From Roseibium sp. MMSF_3544 (GTDB lineage: Bacteria; Pseudomonadota; Alphaproteobacteria; Rhizobiales; Stappiaceae), in contig NZ_JASHKA010000003.1 in the NCBI RefSeq assembly GCF_030732845.1, positions 1-64,000 on the forward strand: a stretch of 64,000 nt of DNA, read 5' to 3'. Below, piece by piece: positions 46,032 through 55,290 of this stretch. The position numbers and the translations under genes were made by a program. Position 1 is the stretch's first letter; each line of letters begins with the position of its first letter. The notes below the pieces were generated by a model that made no database searches, had not been told where the DNA came from, and saw only the letters and a program-made list of their open reading frames with translations.

Positions 46032-47686
46032 GCATGGTTCCTAAGAAAGATGTCCTTCTGGAAATCAAGGAACTTCGGATCGAGGGCTATTCCGACGAGC
46101 AATGGATCGAGATCGTCCACGGCGTCGATCTCACCCTTCACAAGGGTGAAGTCCTTGGCTTGATCGGAGAGTCGGGTGCCGGCAAATCAACCATCGGCCT
46201 TGCGGCTATGGGATTTGCCAGGGATGGCTGCCGGATTTCCGGCGGCTCCATCGATTTCGATGGCATGGAGCTGACCACGACACCGGAAAGCGACCTGCGA
46301 GCCTTGCGGGGATCGCGGATCGCTTATGTGGCACAGTCGGCCGCCGCGTCGTTCAATCCGGCGCACCGGATTATCGACCAGCACACAGAAGCTCCGATCC
46401 AGTACCGCATTCAAAAGCGGGTCGAGGCACAGGAAGATGCGATGGAGCTCTACCATCGCCTTCGCTTGCCCAATCCGGATGAAATCGGCTTCCGCTATCC
46501 GCACCAGGTTTCGGGCGGGCAGCTCCAGCGTGCCATGACAGCCATGGCCATGGCCTGCCGTCCCGACCTGATCATCTTCGACGAGCCGACGACGGCGCTC
46601 GACGTGACAACCCAGATCGAGGTTCTCGCCGCGATCAGGGACATTGTCGACCAGTTCAACACGGCTGCGATCTACATCACCCACGACCTTGCCGTCGTGG
46701 CGCAGATGGCCGATACGATCAAGGTCCTGCTGAAGGGCAACGAGGTCGAGGAAGCGCCAACGGAGCAAATGCTGGACAGTCCGACCGAAGACTATACGAA
46801 AAGCCTTTGGGCGGTTCGCAGCTTCAAGCGTCCGCAGAAGCAGCGCCCGACCGGCTCCGATGCCGTGCCGATCGTCTCCGTCAAGGGCGTGGACGCGGCC
46901 TATGGCAAGGTGAAGGTGCTGGATGATGTCTCATTCGATATCTTTGCCGGCATGACCGTCGCCGTCGTCGGCGAGTCCGGGTCCGGCAAGTCGACGACCG
47001 CACGCTGCATCACCGGACTTCTGCCGCCGACAAAGGGTGAGATCCAGTTTCACGGGCAGGCCCTGCCACCCCGTTATCAGGACCGCTCGAAGGACCAGCT
47101 TCGCCAGGCGCAGATGATCTACCAGATGGCCGACACGGCGCTGAACCCGAAAATCCGGATCAGCGAGATCATCGGCCGTCCGGCGCAGTTCTACGGCGGA
47201 CTGCACGGTGCAGAACTGAAGAACCGGGTCGACGAACTGCTCGATCTGATCGAACTGGATCCGGCAAAGTTCTATAGCCGCTACCCGCCCGAGCTCTCCG
47301 GCGGGCAGAAACAGCGGGTGGGCATTGCCCGCGCGCTTGCAGCGGAACCGTCCTTCATCATCTGCGACGAGGTGACGAGCGCGCTCGATCAACTTGTCGC
47401 CGAAGGCATCCTGAAACTGCTCGACAAGCTTCAGCAGGACCTGAACCTCGCCTACATGTTCATCACCCACGATCTGGCGACGGTGCGTTCGATCGCCGAT
47501 GAAGTGGTGGTGATGCAGAAGGGCAAGGTGGTTGAGCAGGGACCGAAGGACGAGATGTTCAAACCACCGCACCACCCCTACACCGACCTGCTGCTGTCGT
47601 CGGTTCCGGAGATGGATCCGAACTGGTTGACGACGCTGCTCGAGGAGCGGGGAACCGACTCGATCGGCGAAGCGGCAAGCGTCTGA
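46028..47686 (+). CDS. Fused ABC importer ATPase (DppD-DppF)
   Basis: A 552-residue protein joining the two oligopeptide-type ATPases. The first domain has Walker [10 protein letters not shown] (about 47-55) and signature [10 protein letters not shown]. The second has Walker [10 protein letters not shown] (about 315-323) and signature [10 protein letters not shown]. Both have Walker B segments ([24 protein letters not shown]). Two possible ATG starts, 46028 and 46034, follow AGGAGG; the second has better spacing. It energises import of an unknown solute, probably linked to the upstream CoA-transferase and DMFase-like genes. A strong terminator follows. Confidence 0.94.
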   Translation: MSMVPKKDVLLEIKELRIEGYSDEQWIEIVHGVDLTLHKGEVLGLIGESGAGKSTIGLAAMGFARDGCRISGGSIDFDGMELTTTPESDLRALRGSRIAYVAQSAAASFNPAHRIIDQHTEAPIQYRIQKRVEAQEDAMELYHRLRLPNPDEIGFRYPHQVSGGQLQRAMTAMAMACRPDLIIFDEPTTALDVTTQIEVLAAIRDIVDQFNTAAIYITHDLAVVAQMADTIKVLLKGNEVEEAPTEQMLDSPTEDYTKSLWAVRSFKRPQKQRPTGSDAVPIVSVKGVDAAYGKVKVLDDVSFDIFAGMTVAVVGESGSGKSTTARCITGLLPPTKGEIQFHGQALPPRYQDRSKDQLRQAQMIYQMADTALNPKIRISEIIGRPAQFYGGLHGAELKNRVDELLDLIELDPAKFYSRYPPELSGGQKQRVGIARALAAEPSFIICDEVTSALDQLVAEGILKLLDKLQQDLNLAYMFITHDLATVRSIADEVVVMQKGKVVEQGPKDEMFKPPHHPYTDLLLSSVPEMDPNWLTTLLEERGTDSIGEAASV

Positions 47687-47698
47687 TCATTGAAAAAG

Positions 47699-47730
47699 AA
47701 AAACCCCGGGACCTAGGTCCCGGGGTTTTT
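47699..47730 (+). terminator. Intrinsic terminator of importer operon
   Basis: Perfect GC-rich palindrome ACCCCGGGACCT / AGGTCCCGGGGT flanked by runs of A and T, so it can act in both directions. It ends the importer operon and may also serve the small minus-strand gene that follows. Confidence 0.9.
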
Positions 47731-47764
47731 GATTCCTTGCGGAAAACAGAAGGCTATCGGTTGC

Positions 47765-47887
47765 TCAGCCGACCATCAGGTAGCCGGACAAAGCCATCAC
47801 ACCGACAATAACGCCATAGACCCCAACCAGAGCCTGCCAGGTTCCGGCTTGGTTCTTGTATTCGCGGATCAAATCGTCTCGGGTCAT
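47765..47887 (-). CDS. 40-residue single-pass membrane protein
   Basis: Not a known family to me. It begins MTRDDLIREYKNQAG, followed by one hydrophobic helix (LVGVYGVIVGVMALSGYLMV), so it probably sits in the inner membrane with its charged N-terminus inside. A strong GAGGAGG lies 5-6 nt before the ATG. The clean start, coding-like composition and nearby bidirectional terminator support a real gene. The small size is reminiscent of accessory subunits of respiratory or transport complexes, but that is inference. Confidence 0.6.
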   Translation of the reverse strand: MTRDDLIREYKNQAGTWQALVGVYGVIVGVMALSGYLMVG

Positions 47888-48193
47888 GCCGACCTCCTCG
47901 ACTCCGGATCAATTCCGGATACACGGTGTTGCCATTTGAGGCGACACTTAAGCGAGAGAGATTAAGAATTCAATGACTTGAACCAAGAATCGTTCATTAG
48001 ATTTTGCATAGCTGTGCTGTGAGTTATGCCAAATTTAGTTAGGTTTTCGATCCAACGCGATGATTTGGACAAGCTTGATCCAAATTCCCTATGTTTTTCA
48101 GTCTGTTATCACCCAAACACAAATTACGCGCCGGACACACATATCGCCACAGCTTTCGCCCAAGAAAGATCAATTAACGCACACAGTACGCTC
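47888..48193. other. AT-rich intergenic stretch
   Basis: About 300 bp, AT-rich, between the small membrane-protein gene and the dehydrogenase stop. It should carry the promoter of the small gene; no other gene is supported. Confidence 0.4.
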
Positions 48194-49060
48194 TCATTTT
48201 GCACGTTTTGCGCGATACACTTCAAAGACCGACGCCGTGTCGAGCCGCTCGGGCAACTCTCTTATGGCAGAATCGTACAATGCGCGGCTCGCCTCGAAGA
48301 GCGGCGCGAAGACTTCCTTGGCCTCAATGTCGCCGCCGATGATTTTCAGATCCTTGTCAAACATCAACAGGCTGGCTGTTGGCGGATCGTAGGATCCGTT
48401 GATCATCAACGGCATTCGCAAGTCGGACATTCGCGACTGTCCGGCGCCCTTGGAAAGCAGTTGATAGACCAATTCACGATCCAGCCCGAGAGCGTCCGCA
48501 TAGTTGAGTGTTTCCGCAGCGGCGGCGTTGTGAACCGCAACCGCGTGATTGGCGACGAATTTCAACTTTGTCCCGTTGCCGAAATCACCGACATTCATCA
48601 CCAGCCTGGTGAATTTATCCAGAAGCGGACGCGCGGCTTCAACACTTTCAGCCGGACCTGACGCCATCATCACCAGGTCGGCCTCCTTTGCCTGTGAGCC
48701 CGTACCGCTCACCGGGCAATCAAGCAGGACCGCGCCGCTTTTCTGCAAGACCGACCTTGCAGCTTCCTTGTCAGCCAGTGCGAATGTGCCGGTTTCGATG
48801 ACAATCTGCCCGGGTTGAAGCAAGCCCGCCAGGTTTTCACAAACGGATGCAAGCGCGTGCGGCGTTGCTAATGCGAGGACAATCAACTCACATTCGGCGA
48901 TCCACTCACCCGGCGTCTCGTAGGCCTGGCCTCCAGCCTCTTCGAGCGCTGCTCGGGCATTTTGCGACAGATCGGCGCCTATGACAGTTTCACCGGACTT
49001 CAGAAGGTTTTGGGCATACGCCCCGCCCATGATCCCCAACCCGATGATGCCGACTGTCAT
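48194..49060 (-). CDS. 3-hydroxyisobutyrate dehydrogenase-family oxidoreductase
   Basis: A 288-residue NAD(P)-dependent beta-hydroxyacid dehydrogenase. The Rossmann motif GIIGLGIMGGAYAQNL is at the N-terminus. The substrate motif DCPVSGTGSQAKEADL and the catalytic lysine in GTKLKFVANHAVAVHNAAAAE agree with the 6-phosphogluconate dehydrogenase-like group. The physiological substrate may be 3-hydroxyisobutyrate, tartronate semialdehyde or another hydroxyacid. It stands alone, 114 bp from the beta-helix gene on the same strand. Confidence 0.88.
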   Translation of the reverse strand: MTVGIIGLGIMGGAYAQNLLKSGETVIGADLSQNARAALEEAGGQAYETPGEWIAECELIVLALATPHALASVCENLAGLLQPGQIVIETGTFALADKEAARSVLQKSGAVLLDCPVSGTGSQAKEADLVMMASGPAESVEAARPLLDKFTRLVMNVGDFGNGTKLKFVANHAVAVHNAAAAETLNYADALGLDRELVYQLLSKGAGQSRMSDLRMPLMINGSYDPPTASLLMFDKDLKIIGGDIEAKEVFAPLFEASRALYDSAIRELPERLDTASVFEVYRAKRAK

Positions 49061-49174
49061 GACTACGTTCCCCCGTTTTGTTCAAGCCGCTGTGAGTGTA
49101 GCCCACTGACATGCGGCGGTAGGTGTATGACACAGAAAGGGAAATGCGTTCAACGATGGGGCTGGCTTGTGCCC

Positions 49175-50803
49175 TCACGATGCAGGCTTCGGAACCTCCC
49201 AGTCGGACACAAAAAGAGGATCAGGCAGAGTGAAACATGTCTCGTCCTGCCAGGCGCCGACGCAAAGCGGATGCTTGTAGCTTTTGAAATTCATGACCTT
49301 GCCGCCGTCCGGCAAATGAAACGTGACGCGTGCTGCAGCAATCGCGTTCGTCAGCTTCAGACCGTCGGGACGCCCGTGGAGCGGTTTTGAAAATTTCGGC
49401 GCTGTTCCGGAAGCTCTCGGACCAATCGGGTAGCCGGCCGAAATGAGCTCCAACGGAAACGACGGATGTCCCACCATGTCGTTATCGACGGTGATATCGA
49501 GTTCTTTCCAGGCCTTGGTGAAGCGTTTCTTCTCCAGTTGCTTAATGGTGTCCCAGTCAGCGTCCGGATCGTGTCGGGTTTCCCACTTGAGACCGAACGG
49601 ATTGACTTTATTGATAAAAAAGTCTTCGGCATTTTCGTTGTAGGCGACGACATTGTTCAGGTGATGGAAATTGCTGATGCGCTTTTTCTTGAACATGGGA
49701 TTGCGCACGAACCAGGTGTTGTGGACGACATAATGCGGACCGACGGCTTCGTGCTCCGTGCCAAATTTGAAGAGGCGGCCCGTAACCAGGTCTTTCGGGT
49801 CCTCAGGATCCGGTCCGGGGCGTGCACGGCTCCAGCCAAGATTGCCATAGATGTAAAAGTAGCCGGAGCGGTCGGGCTCAATGGAAAAGGGTGCGTAGCA
49901 GTCGACAAACCTGTTGTGCCTGACCGTCCAGTTAAAGGCATAGTCTTCAGGTTCGACCGCGTTGTCGCGAATGCGCACAAACCAATTGTCACTGATCATC
50001 ACATTGCGCGAGCACCGCTTCTGTGCGTCCTTCGCCAACTGATTGAAAAAGTGGATGCCGTTAAAGGCGTCCATGATGCAGTTGTTCCGCAAGATCACGT
50101 AGCCGGCTATCGTCCAGGCGCGGAAGAAATCACCGTCATAGGCACGGGCATCGTCGTCCTGGACGGGTTTCCCGGTGACGCTGGAATCCGCGTGGATCTT
50201 GTTCCAGTCCGTTTGCCGAAAGAGGTGGCAGCACTCCAGGTCCTTCTCGTCCTTCAGATAACCATGATCCCGGATGGACCGGATCTGCGCATCGCCGTGA
50301 CAGCTCGGATCCTGAATCCAGTCGCAGTCTTCAATAAGCAGGTGACGCGTGTCGGTGCCCGTCGCCCCGATCGCAAAGGTTCCACCACGGATGTGGACAC
50401 CCCTGATCGTGATGTGCTGGCAATTCTCGATGTAGATCGCGGTCGGCCAGCAGTTTTCGAACGTGAGATCTTCCAGGACAATCCACTGGCAGTCCCGCAG
50501 GATCAGCTGCGCTTGGTCTGCCATGAAATAAACGCCGGGAAACTCTCCTGAGGCTTCGTGTGCCCGAGCGAGTGTGTTGGCGCGCTGATTGAAGTCCTTG
50601 AACGTTTCGTCGGTGGCGAAAACAGATGGCGACCGCTTCGCCGAATTCTTGTTAGGAGCAACCGGTTTCTTGCCTCTGATATAGACGGGCTTGTCGCGTG
50701 TTCCGCTGACACCGCTGACCACGACAGGGTCGGTGATGCGCTCTGCTTCGAGTGCAAGGACGGAACCCGCTTTCAGCTTTCTGACCTTTTTGTGGATGCC
50801 CAA
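49175..50803 (-). CDS. Right-handed parallel beta-helix protein
   Basis: A 542-residue protein with repeating short hydrophobic/Asn-rich rungs characteristic of a right-handed parallel beta-helix (IVLEDLTFENCWPTAIYIEN, HITIRGVHIRGGTFAIGA, LRNNCIMDAFNGIHFFNQ, MISDNWFVRIRDNAV). Many such proteins act on or bind polysaccharides. It has no clear signal peptide, so export would need another route. It lies head-to-head with the frameshifted gene at 51.1 kb. Function is not assigned. Confidence 0.8.
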   Translation of the reverse strand: MGIHKKVRKLKAGSVLALEAERITDPVVVSGVSGTRDKPVYIRGKKPVAPNKNSAKRSPSVFATDETFKDFNQRANTLARAHEASGEFPGVYFMADQAQLILRDCQWIVLEDLTFENCWPTAIYIENCQHITIRGVHIRGGTFAIGATGTDTRHLLIEDCDWIQDPSCHGDAQIRSIRDHGYLKDEKDLECCHLFRQTDWNKIHADSSVTGKPVQDDDARAYDGDFFRAWTIAGYVILRNNCIMDAFNGIHFFNQLAKDAQKRCSRNVMISDNWFVRIRDNAVEPEDYAFNWTVRHNRFVDCYAPFSIEPDRSGYFYIYGNLGWSRARPGPDPEDPKDLVTGRLFKFGTEHEAVGPHYVVHNTWFVRNPMFKKKRISNFHHLNNVVAYNENAEDFFINKVNPFGLKWETRHDPDADWDTIKQLEKKRFTKAWKELDITVDNDMVGHPSFPLELISAGYPIGPRASGTAPKFSKPLHGRPDGLKLTNAIAAARVTFHLPDGGKVMNFKSYKHPLCVGAWQDETCFTLPDPLFVSDWEVPKPAS

Positions 50804-51102
50804 GTTTGCCCCCGTTTTGTCGCCTCAAGGCCGGCGCAGCTCAAAATAGATTGCACGGTCAGCGTGATCCGCTACCCGCTGAAAGTGAATTTCCCAGAAG
50901 ACTACAACCAAAAACTGCTCAATCTCCAGGTTATTCGCGCGGAAATCCTGCCCAACTCAAAACTGTGATCGCAGTCACGGACACCACAGGTGTTGCAGAG
51001 TAACGTGAAGAAAGTGATGGAATGGAGGAAGAAATATCCGTTTTCCCGATCCTCACAAGGGGCCTGCAAGTCTGTCTTCAATGATTTGAAAAGGACCATT
51101 TG
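50804..51102. other. Intergenic region between divergent genes
   Basis: About 300 bp between the beta-helix gene and the frameshifted gene, which start in opposite directions. It should hold their promoters. No further gene is supported. Confidence 0.4.
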
Positions 51103-51697
51103 ATGATTACGATCAATTCCCCTTCCATGTGTCTCAACGATGCCCGCGCCGCCGTGAATTACACGATGGACGTAACGCAGACCGTCAGTTCGTCGGACAC
51201 CCAGCGCAACATTGTCGACCGCGTCGTCGCCGCTGCAGGACGCGCCCGCGGCGGACGGATAGACAACCTGATCCTCACCGCTCATGGCTTCCCGGCCTTT
51301 TTTCAACTCGGCTCCGGACTGTCTTCCGGTTCCATGGCACCCTGGGCCGATGTGAAGGGAAAGGTTTTCAAAATCTGGTTTCGCGGCTGTCTGGTTGCGA
51401 GAATTGCCGGACCTCACACTGACCGTCACGGCGGCGCTGCGCGCAGTCGGCGCAACCAGCGGCGACGGTCATGCTTTCATCCGCGCCTTTGCCCGCCTGA
51501 CCGGCTGCTATGTGGTTGCGGCGACCGAAATGCAAGCCAGTAACAGGCAGTCCTACCCCCACGGTCAAATGGACAGCTACGAAGGGCTGGTGCTTTCCTA
51601 TGATCCTCAGGGAACGATCAGCTGGCGACGCCGCTATCCAAGTCTCTACGGCTACAATGCTAACGCTTCGAGAGCCAGCACTCCGAACCGTGAGTAA
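51103..51697 (+). pseudogene. Frameshifted gene of unknown family
   Basis: Two consecutive reading frames on the same strand form one plausible protein. The first (ATG 51103) codes for an N-terminal part with NLILTAHGFPAFFQL and GKVFKIWFRGCLVARI. The second, in the +1 relative frame, continues from about 51395-51430 with GDGHAFIRAFARLTGCYVVAATEMQ and ends at TAA 51695-51697. The joined product of about 195 residues has a His in a TAHG loop and a Cys in FRGCL, resembling caspase-like or DUF4347-like layouts, which is inference. The shift near 51390-51430 could be decay, a sequencing error or programmed. Confidence 0.6.
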
Positions 51698-51729
51698 CCC
51701 GGGACGACGTTGACTGATCGTTTGAACGG

Positions 51730-52794
51730 TCAGGAGCGGGGCTTTTCGCCATAGCTCCGCTCCAGCTCGATCAGGCGTTGTTTGCGCCAGAGCCCGCCGC
51801 CATAGCCGGTCAGAGAGCCATCGGCGCCCAAAACCCTGTGGCAGGGCACGACAATCGCTATCTGGTTGGCACCATTGGCCCGCGCGACCGCCCGGACCGC
51901 CTCCGGCCGGCCCAGCTCTTTTGCCAACTCGGAATAACTGCGTGTTCCGCCCGCAGGGATCTTCAGAAGCTGCCGCCAGACGTCCTTGGTAAAAGCCGAG
52001 CCATGAAGAGCGAGCTTCGTTTCGAAGCTACCGGACCTGCCTTCAAAAAATCGGTTCAGTTCTTCCTGGATCTGATCGGTGACCTCGGTGCGCCCGAAAC
52101 CAATTCGGCCCTTGGCAAACCCCTGGAGCTTGCCGAACTCCGAGCGCAGGGCCTTGCGGTCGAGAAACTCAAGCAAATGCAGTTGAGTGCTGTCGGTAAT
52201 CGCGATCAGGGGTCCGAGCGGGGACGAGACCCAATCGGCAAACAGCAGAGGGTCCTGCGAAAAGTGCCCCGGCGCCTGCCCAAGGATCTTTGCGAACGCC
52301 TCCCGGAAAGCGCTCGGTGAATCGAACCCCGCGGTGATCTGCGCATCGATGACCTTGCCGCCTCCGGCAAGCGTTGAAAAGCCTTCCTGCAACCGGCGCT
52401 GACGCGCCATCTCAAGGAACGTCATGCCGAAATGCCGTTTGAAGGCCCGGCGCACCGTCGATGGGTCCAGTCCCATCCGGACAATGTCCGGCTCCATCCA
52501 GCGATAACCTGGCCGCTTCTCAAGGGCTTCAATCAATGTCTTCACGACCGGGTCCGCACTTGCTTCCGGTGTTGTCGGTTTGCAGCGCTTGCAGGGACGA
52601 AAACCGGCGTCGATACATTCGGCGACCGTTTCATAAAAGGTACAGTTTTCCCGTTTCGGTTTGCGGGCCGGGCAGGTCAGGCGACAGAAGATCCCGGTAG
52701 AGGCCACGCAAACGAAAACCCGTCCGTCATAGGCGGGATCCCGGTTGAGTAGTGCTTCATAAAGCGTGTCGAATTCAGGCAGTTTCAGCAGCAT
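51730..52794 (-). CDS. ada: Bifunctional Ada regulator/methylated-DNA repair protein
   Basis: A 354-residue Ada protein. The N-terminal zinc domain has the four cysteines Cys37, Cys41, Cys68 and Cys71 (FCRLTCPA; RPCKRCK), of which the first takes methyl groups from phosphotriesters. Next comes an AraC-type DNA-binding region (RMGLDPSTVRRAFKRHFGM). The C-terminal O6-alkylguanine methyltransferase has the active-site VVPCHRVLG. Self-methylation turns it into an activator of alkylation-repair genes. It is a single gene on the minus strand, convergent with the frameshifted gene. Confidence 0.95.
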   Translation of the reverse strand: MLLKLPEFDTLYEALLNRDPAYDGRVFVCVASTGIFCRLTCPARKPKRENCTFYETVAECIDAGFRPCKRCKPTTPEASADPVVKTLIEALEKRPGYRWMEPDIVRMGLDPSTVRRAFKRHFGMTFLEMARQRRLQEGFSTLAGGGKVIDAQITAGFDSPSAFREAFAKILGQAPGHFSQDPLLFADWVSSPLGPLIAITDSTQLHLLEFLDRKALRSEFGKLQGFAKGRIGFGRTEVTDQIQEELNRFFEGRSGSFETKLALHGSAFTKDVWRQLLKIPAGGTRSYSELAKELGRPEAVRAVARANGANQIAIVVPCHRVLGADGSLTGYGGGLWRKQRLIELERSYGEKPRS

Positions 52795-53129
52795 GTCCCG
52801 ACATTAGGCTGACTCGGCAGGAGGCGCAGCCGAAAATCGGGCGTCTATTTCGTATCGCCCTGAACGGTGGAGAACGATACGTCAGGGGAGAAAGCCAACA
52901 ACTCCCGTCATTGCCGGACTTGATCCGGCAATCCAAGCCGTACCCTAGCCTCAAACTCAACTCATCGATCGGATGGGGTCGCGGCATGGGTCCCATGGTC
53001 GAGCCATGGGACGACCCGAGATATAGGGGATGCTGTTTTTGCGTATTTCCCGGACCACGGCAGGTCAAACCGGAATGAAAATTCTCGAAACCAAGAGTGC
53101 CATACCGGCGGGACAGGCATCGGCCGCGC
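52795..53129. other. Intergenic region with REP-like palindromes
   Basis: About 335 bp between ada (start) and panB (end). It contains the palindrome ATTGCCGGA-CTTGA-TCCGGCAAT (52910-52932), a repeat type common in alphaproteobacteria, and a second imperfect palindrome around 52990-53012 built on CCCATGG/CCATGGG. No gene is supported. Confidence 0.6.
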
Positions 53130-53954
53130 TCACTTTTCCTGGCGCAACTGATAAACCTGTTCCTCGGCAGGGAATTTCCGTTCCTTCACGTCGTCAGCAT
53201 AAGACTTGACTGCCGCTTCGATCTGGCCACCGAGATCGCCGTAGACCTTTACGAATTTCGGCGGTGTCGGATTGAGACCGAGCATGTCCTCCAGAACCAG
53301 GATCTGTCCGTCGCAGTCCGCGGACGCGCCGATGCCGATGGTCGGGATCGGGATTTCCCTGGTGATCTGTGCAGCAAGTGGCTCGACCATGCCTTCAAGA
53401 ACGACGGCGAAGGCACCGGCCTCGGTCACGGCGGTCGCATCTTCGAAATGCTGGTCCCAGTCGTCCTGATGCCGCCCCTGCGTCTTGAAGCCCCCCATGA
53501 CGTGGACCGACTGCGGTGTCAGGCCGATATGTGCCATGACCGGGATGCCGCGTTCGGTCAGAAAGCGGATGGTGTCGGCCATCCGCACACCACCTTCAAG
53601 CTTGACGGCGCCGCATTGGGTTTCCTTCATGACCCGGGCAGCATTGCGGAAGGCTTCGGAAGCGCTTTCCTCATAGGTTCCGAAGGGCATATCGACAACA
53701 ACAAGTGCCCGTTTCGTGCCCCGGACAACGGCCTTTCCATGCATGATCATCAGATCAAGAGAAACACCGACCGTCGACTCCATGCCATGCATGACCATGC
53801 CGAGACTGTCGCCGACCAAAATGAAATCGGCGAACTTGTCGACGATGGCTGCCGTATGCGCGTGATAGGAGGTCAGCGAGACGATCGGATCGCCGCCCTT
53901 GCGCTTGGCGATTTGCGGTGCTGTCAAACGGCGGACAGGTTTTTGAACGCTCAT
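53130..53954 (-). CDS. panB: Ketopantoate hydroxymethyltransferase
   Basis: First committed enzyme of pantothenate synthesis: transfers a hydroxymethyl group from methylene-tetrahydrofolate to 2-oxoisovalerate. The 274-residue length is normal. Signatures are [34 protein letters not shown] and [13 protein letters not shown]. It lies 17 nt downstream of panC on the minus strand, so panC-panB form one operon. Confidence 0.97.
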   Translation of the reverse strand: MSVQKPVRRLTAPQIAKRKGGDPIVSLTSYHAHTAAIVDKFADFILVGDSLGMVMHGMESTVGVSLDLMIMHGKAVVRGTKRALVVVDMPFGTYEESASEAFRNAARVMKETQCGAVKLEGGVRMADTIRFLTERGIPVMAHIGLTPQSVHVMGGFKTQGRHQDDWDQHFEDATAVTEAGAFAVVLEGMVEPLAAQITREIPIPTIGIGASADCDGQILVLEDMLGLNPTPPKFVKVYGDLGGQIEAAVKSYADDVKERKFPAEEQVYQLRQEK

Positions 53955-53971
53955 GGCGAGTTCCTTTCAGC

Positions 53972-54823
53972 TCAGGTGCCCGGCGCGACGACGCGCTGAT
54001 CGATTAGAAGAACGGTGCCAAAGCGGACCGCAAGCAGCACAACGGCGGGGCGGTTCAGTTCACCCGATACTTCGTCCAAGGTTTGTGCATCTCGTATGTC
54101 GATGCTTTTGACTTCGGCGGACGGGGCCCCGGCAAGCGCGGACCTCACGTCGGCTTCAATTTCAGCAATCGGAGATCCCGCTTTGGCAAGGTCTTCGGCT
54201 CTGTTAAGCGCCTGGTTCAGGACAACAGCCTCTGACCGATGTTTCTCTGTCAGGCGAACATTGCGCGAAGACATCGCCAAACCATCGTCTTCGCGCACGA
54301 TCGGATGCCCCAAAATCTCCAGCGGCATGTCGAGATCGCGTACCATTTGCCGGATCAGAATGAGTTGCTGGTAGTCCTTCTCACCGAAAACGGCGATATC
54401 AGGCATTACGATGTTGAACAGCTTGGTGACCACTGTCGAGACACCCCGGAAGTGCCCGGGGCGCAAAGCACCCTGCAATATACCGGACAAGCCCGGCACC
54501 TCGACATAAGTGTCGCCGCCCGCCCCGTACATTTCGTCCACGCCCGGAAGAAAAACAGCGTCAACGCCTTCGGCGATCAGGAGTTCCAGATCCCGTGTTT
54601 CGTCCCGCGGATAGCTCTCCAGGTCTTCATTCGGACCAAACTGGGTTGGATTGACAAAAATGCTTGCAACAACATGGTCCGCTTTACCAAGCGCCAAGCG
54701 AACCAGCTCAAGATGCCCCTCATGCAGGTATCCCATGGTGGGAACAAGGCCAACCGTTTCACCTGCCCGCTTCCAATTCCGCACGGTTTCCCGCATTTCC
54801 GCCTTTGTCCGGCAGATTATCAT
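53972..54823 (-). CDS. panC: Pantoate-beta-alanine ligase
   Basis: ATP-dependent ligase that joins pantoate and beta-alanine to give pantothenate. The 283-residue protein has the HIGH-like motif TMGYLHEGH, VFVNPTQFG, VFGEKDYQQL and the AMSSRNVRL segment. The start at 54823 is standard. First gene of the panC-panB operon. Confidence 0.97.
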   Translation of the reverse strand: MIICRTKAEMRETVRNWKRAGETVGLVPTMGYLHEGHLELVRLALGKADHVVASIFVNPTQFGPNEDLESYPRDETRDLELLIAEGVDAVFLPGVDEMYGAGGDTYVEVPGLSGILQGALRPGHFRGVSTVVTKLFNIVMPDIAVFGEKDYQQLILIRQMVRDLDMPLEILGHPIVREDDGLAMSSRNVRLTEKHRSEAVVLNQALNRAEDLAKAGSPIAEIEADVRSALAGAPSAEVKSIDIRDAQTLDEVSGELNRPAVVLLAVRFGTVLLIDQRVVAPGT

Positions 54824-55290
54824 TCTTCATCCTCCCAGGCCTTCGGTTCCCGCCGATGCCCTGCTTATTTCGCAGGTGCAACATAAGCGGACGAAAGGCA
54901 GAGGTCCAGTAACCAAAGAAGGGAGCGCAGACCGCCCGTAGGCTGCGTGCAGAAAAGAACGACCTGCCGGCGGTTTGAACCAAGTCTGTTCTTCATGAAA
55001 ACTGAAACGGATGTTTGACTTGCACGCGCAAATTCAAGCGCTCTTTGAAAAGCACTCTCGGCTGCTCAATATCTCCGTGTCGCGCTCTCGTAATCCAGCC
55101 TCACAGCCGCACGCGATTGCTTTGACGTATAAAAAAAGCAAGTCCTGTCTAAAATGTTATCGCACTGGATATTGATTATTGGAATTTCTGCTCAATGTGA
55201 TCCTCCAAAGACTCCAAGCATCGCTGGACATGCAACTGGGACTCTTTGAACGAACAAGATGTAGGTCGTCTTGATCTGAGGAGGAATTCG
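54824..55290. other. Divergent intergenic region
   Basis: About 467 bp between panC and the TAXI-type binding-protein gene, transcribed in opposite directions. It should hold both promoters. No RNA or small gene is supported. Confidence 0.4.
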
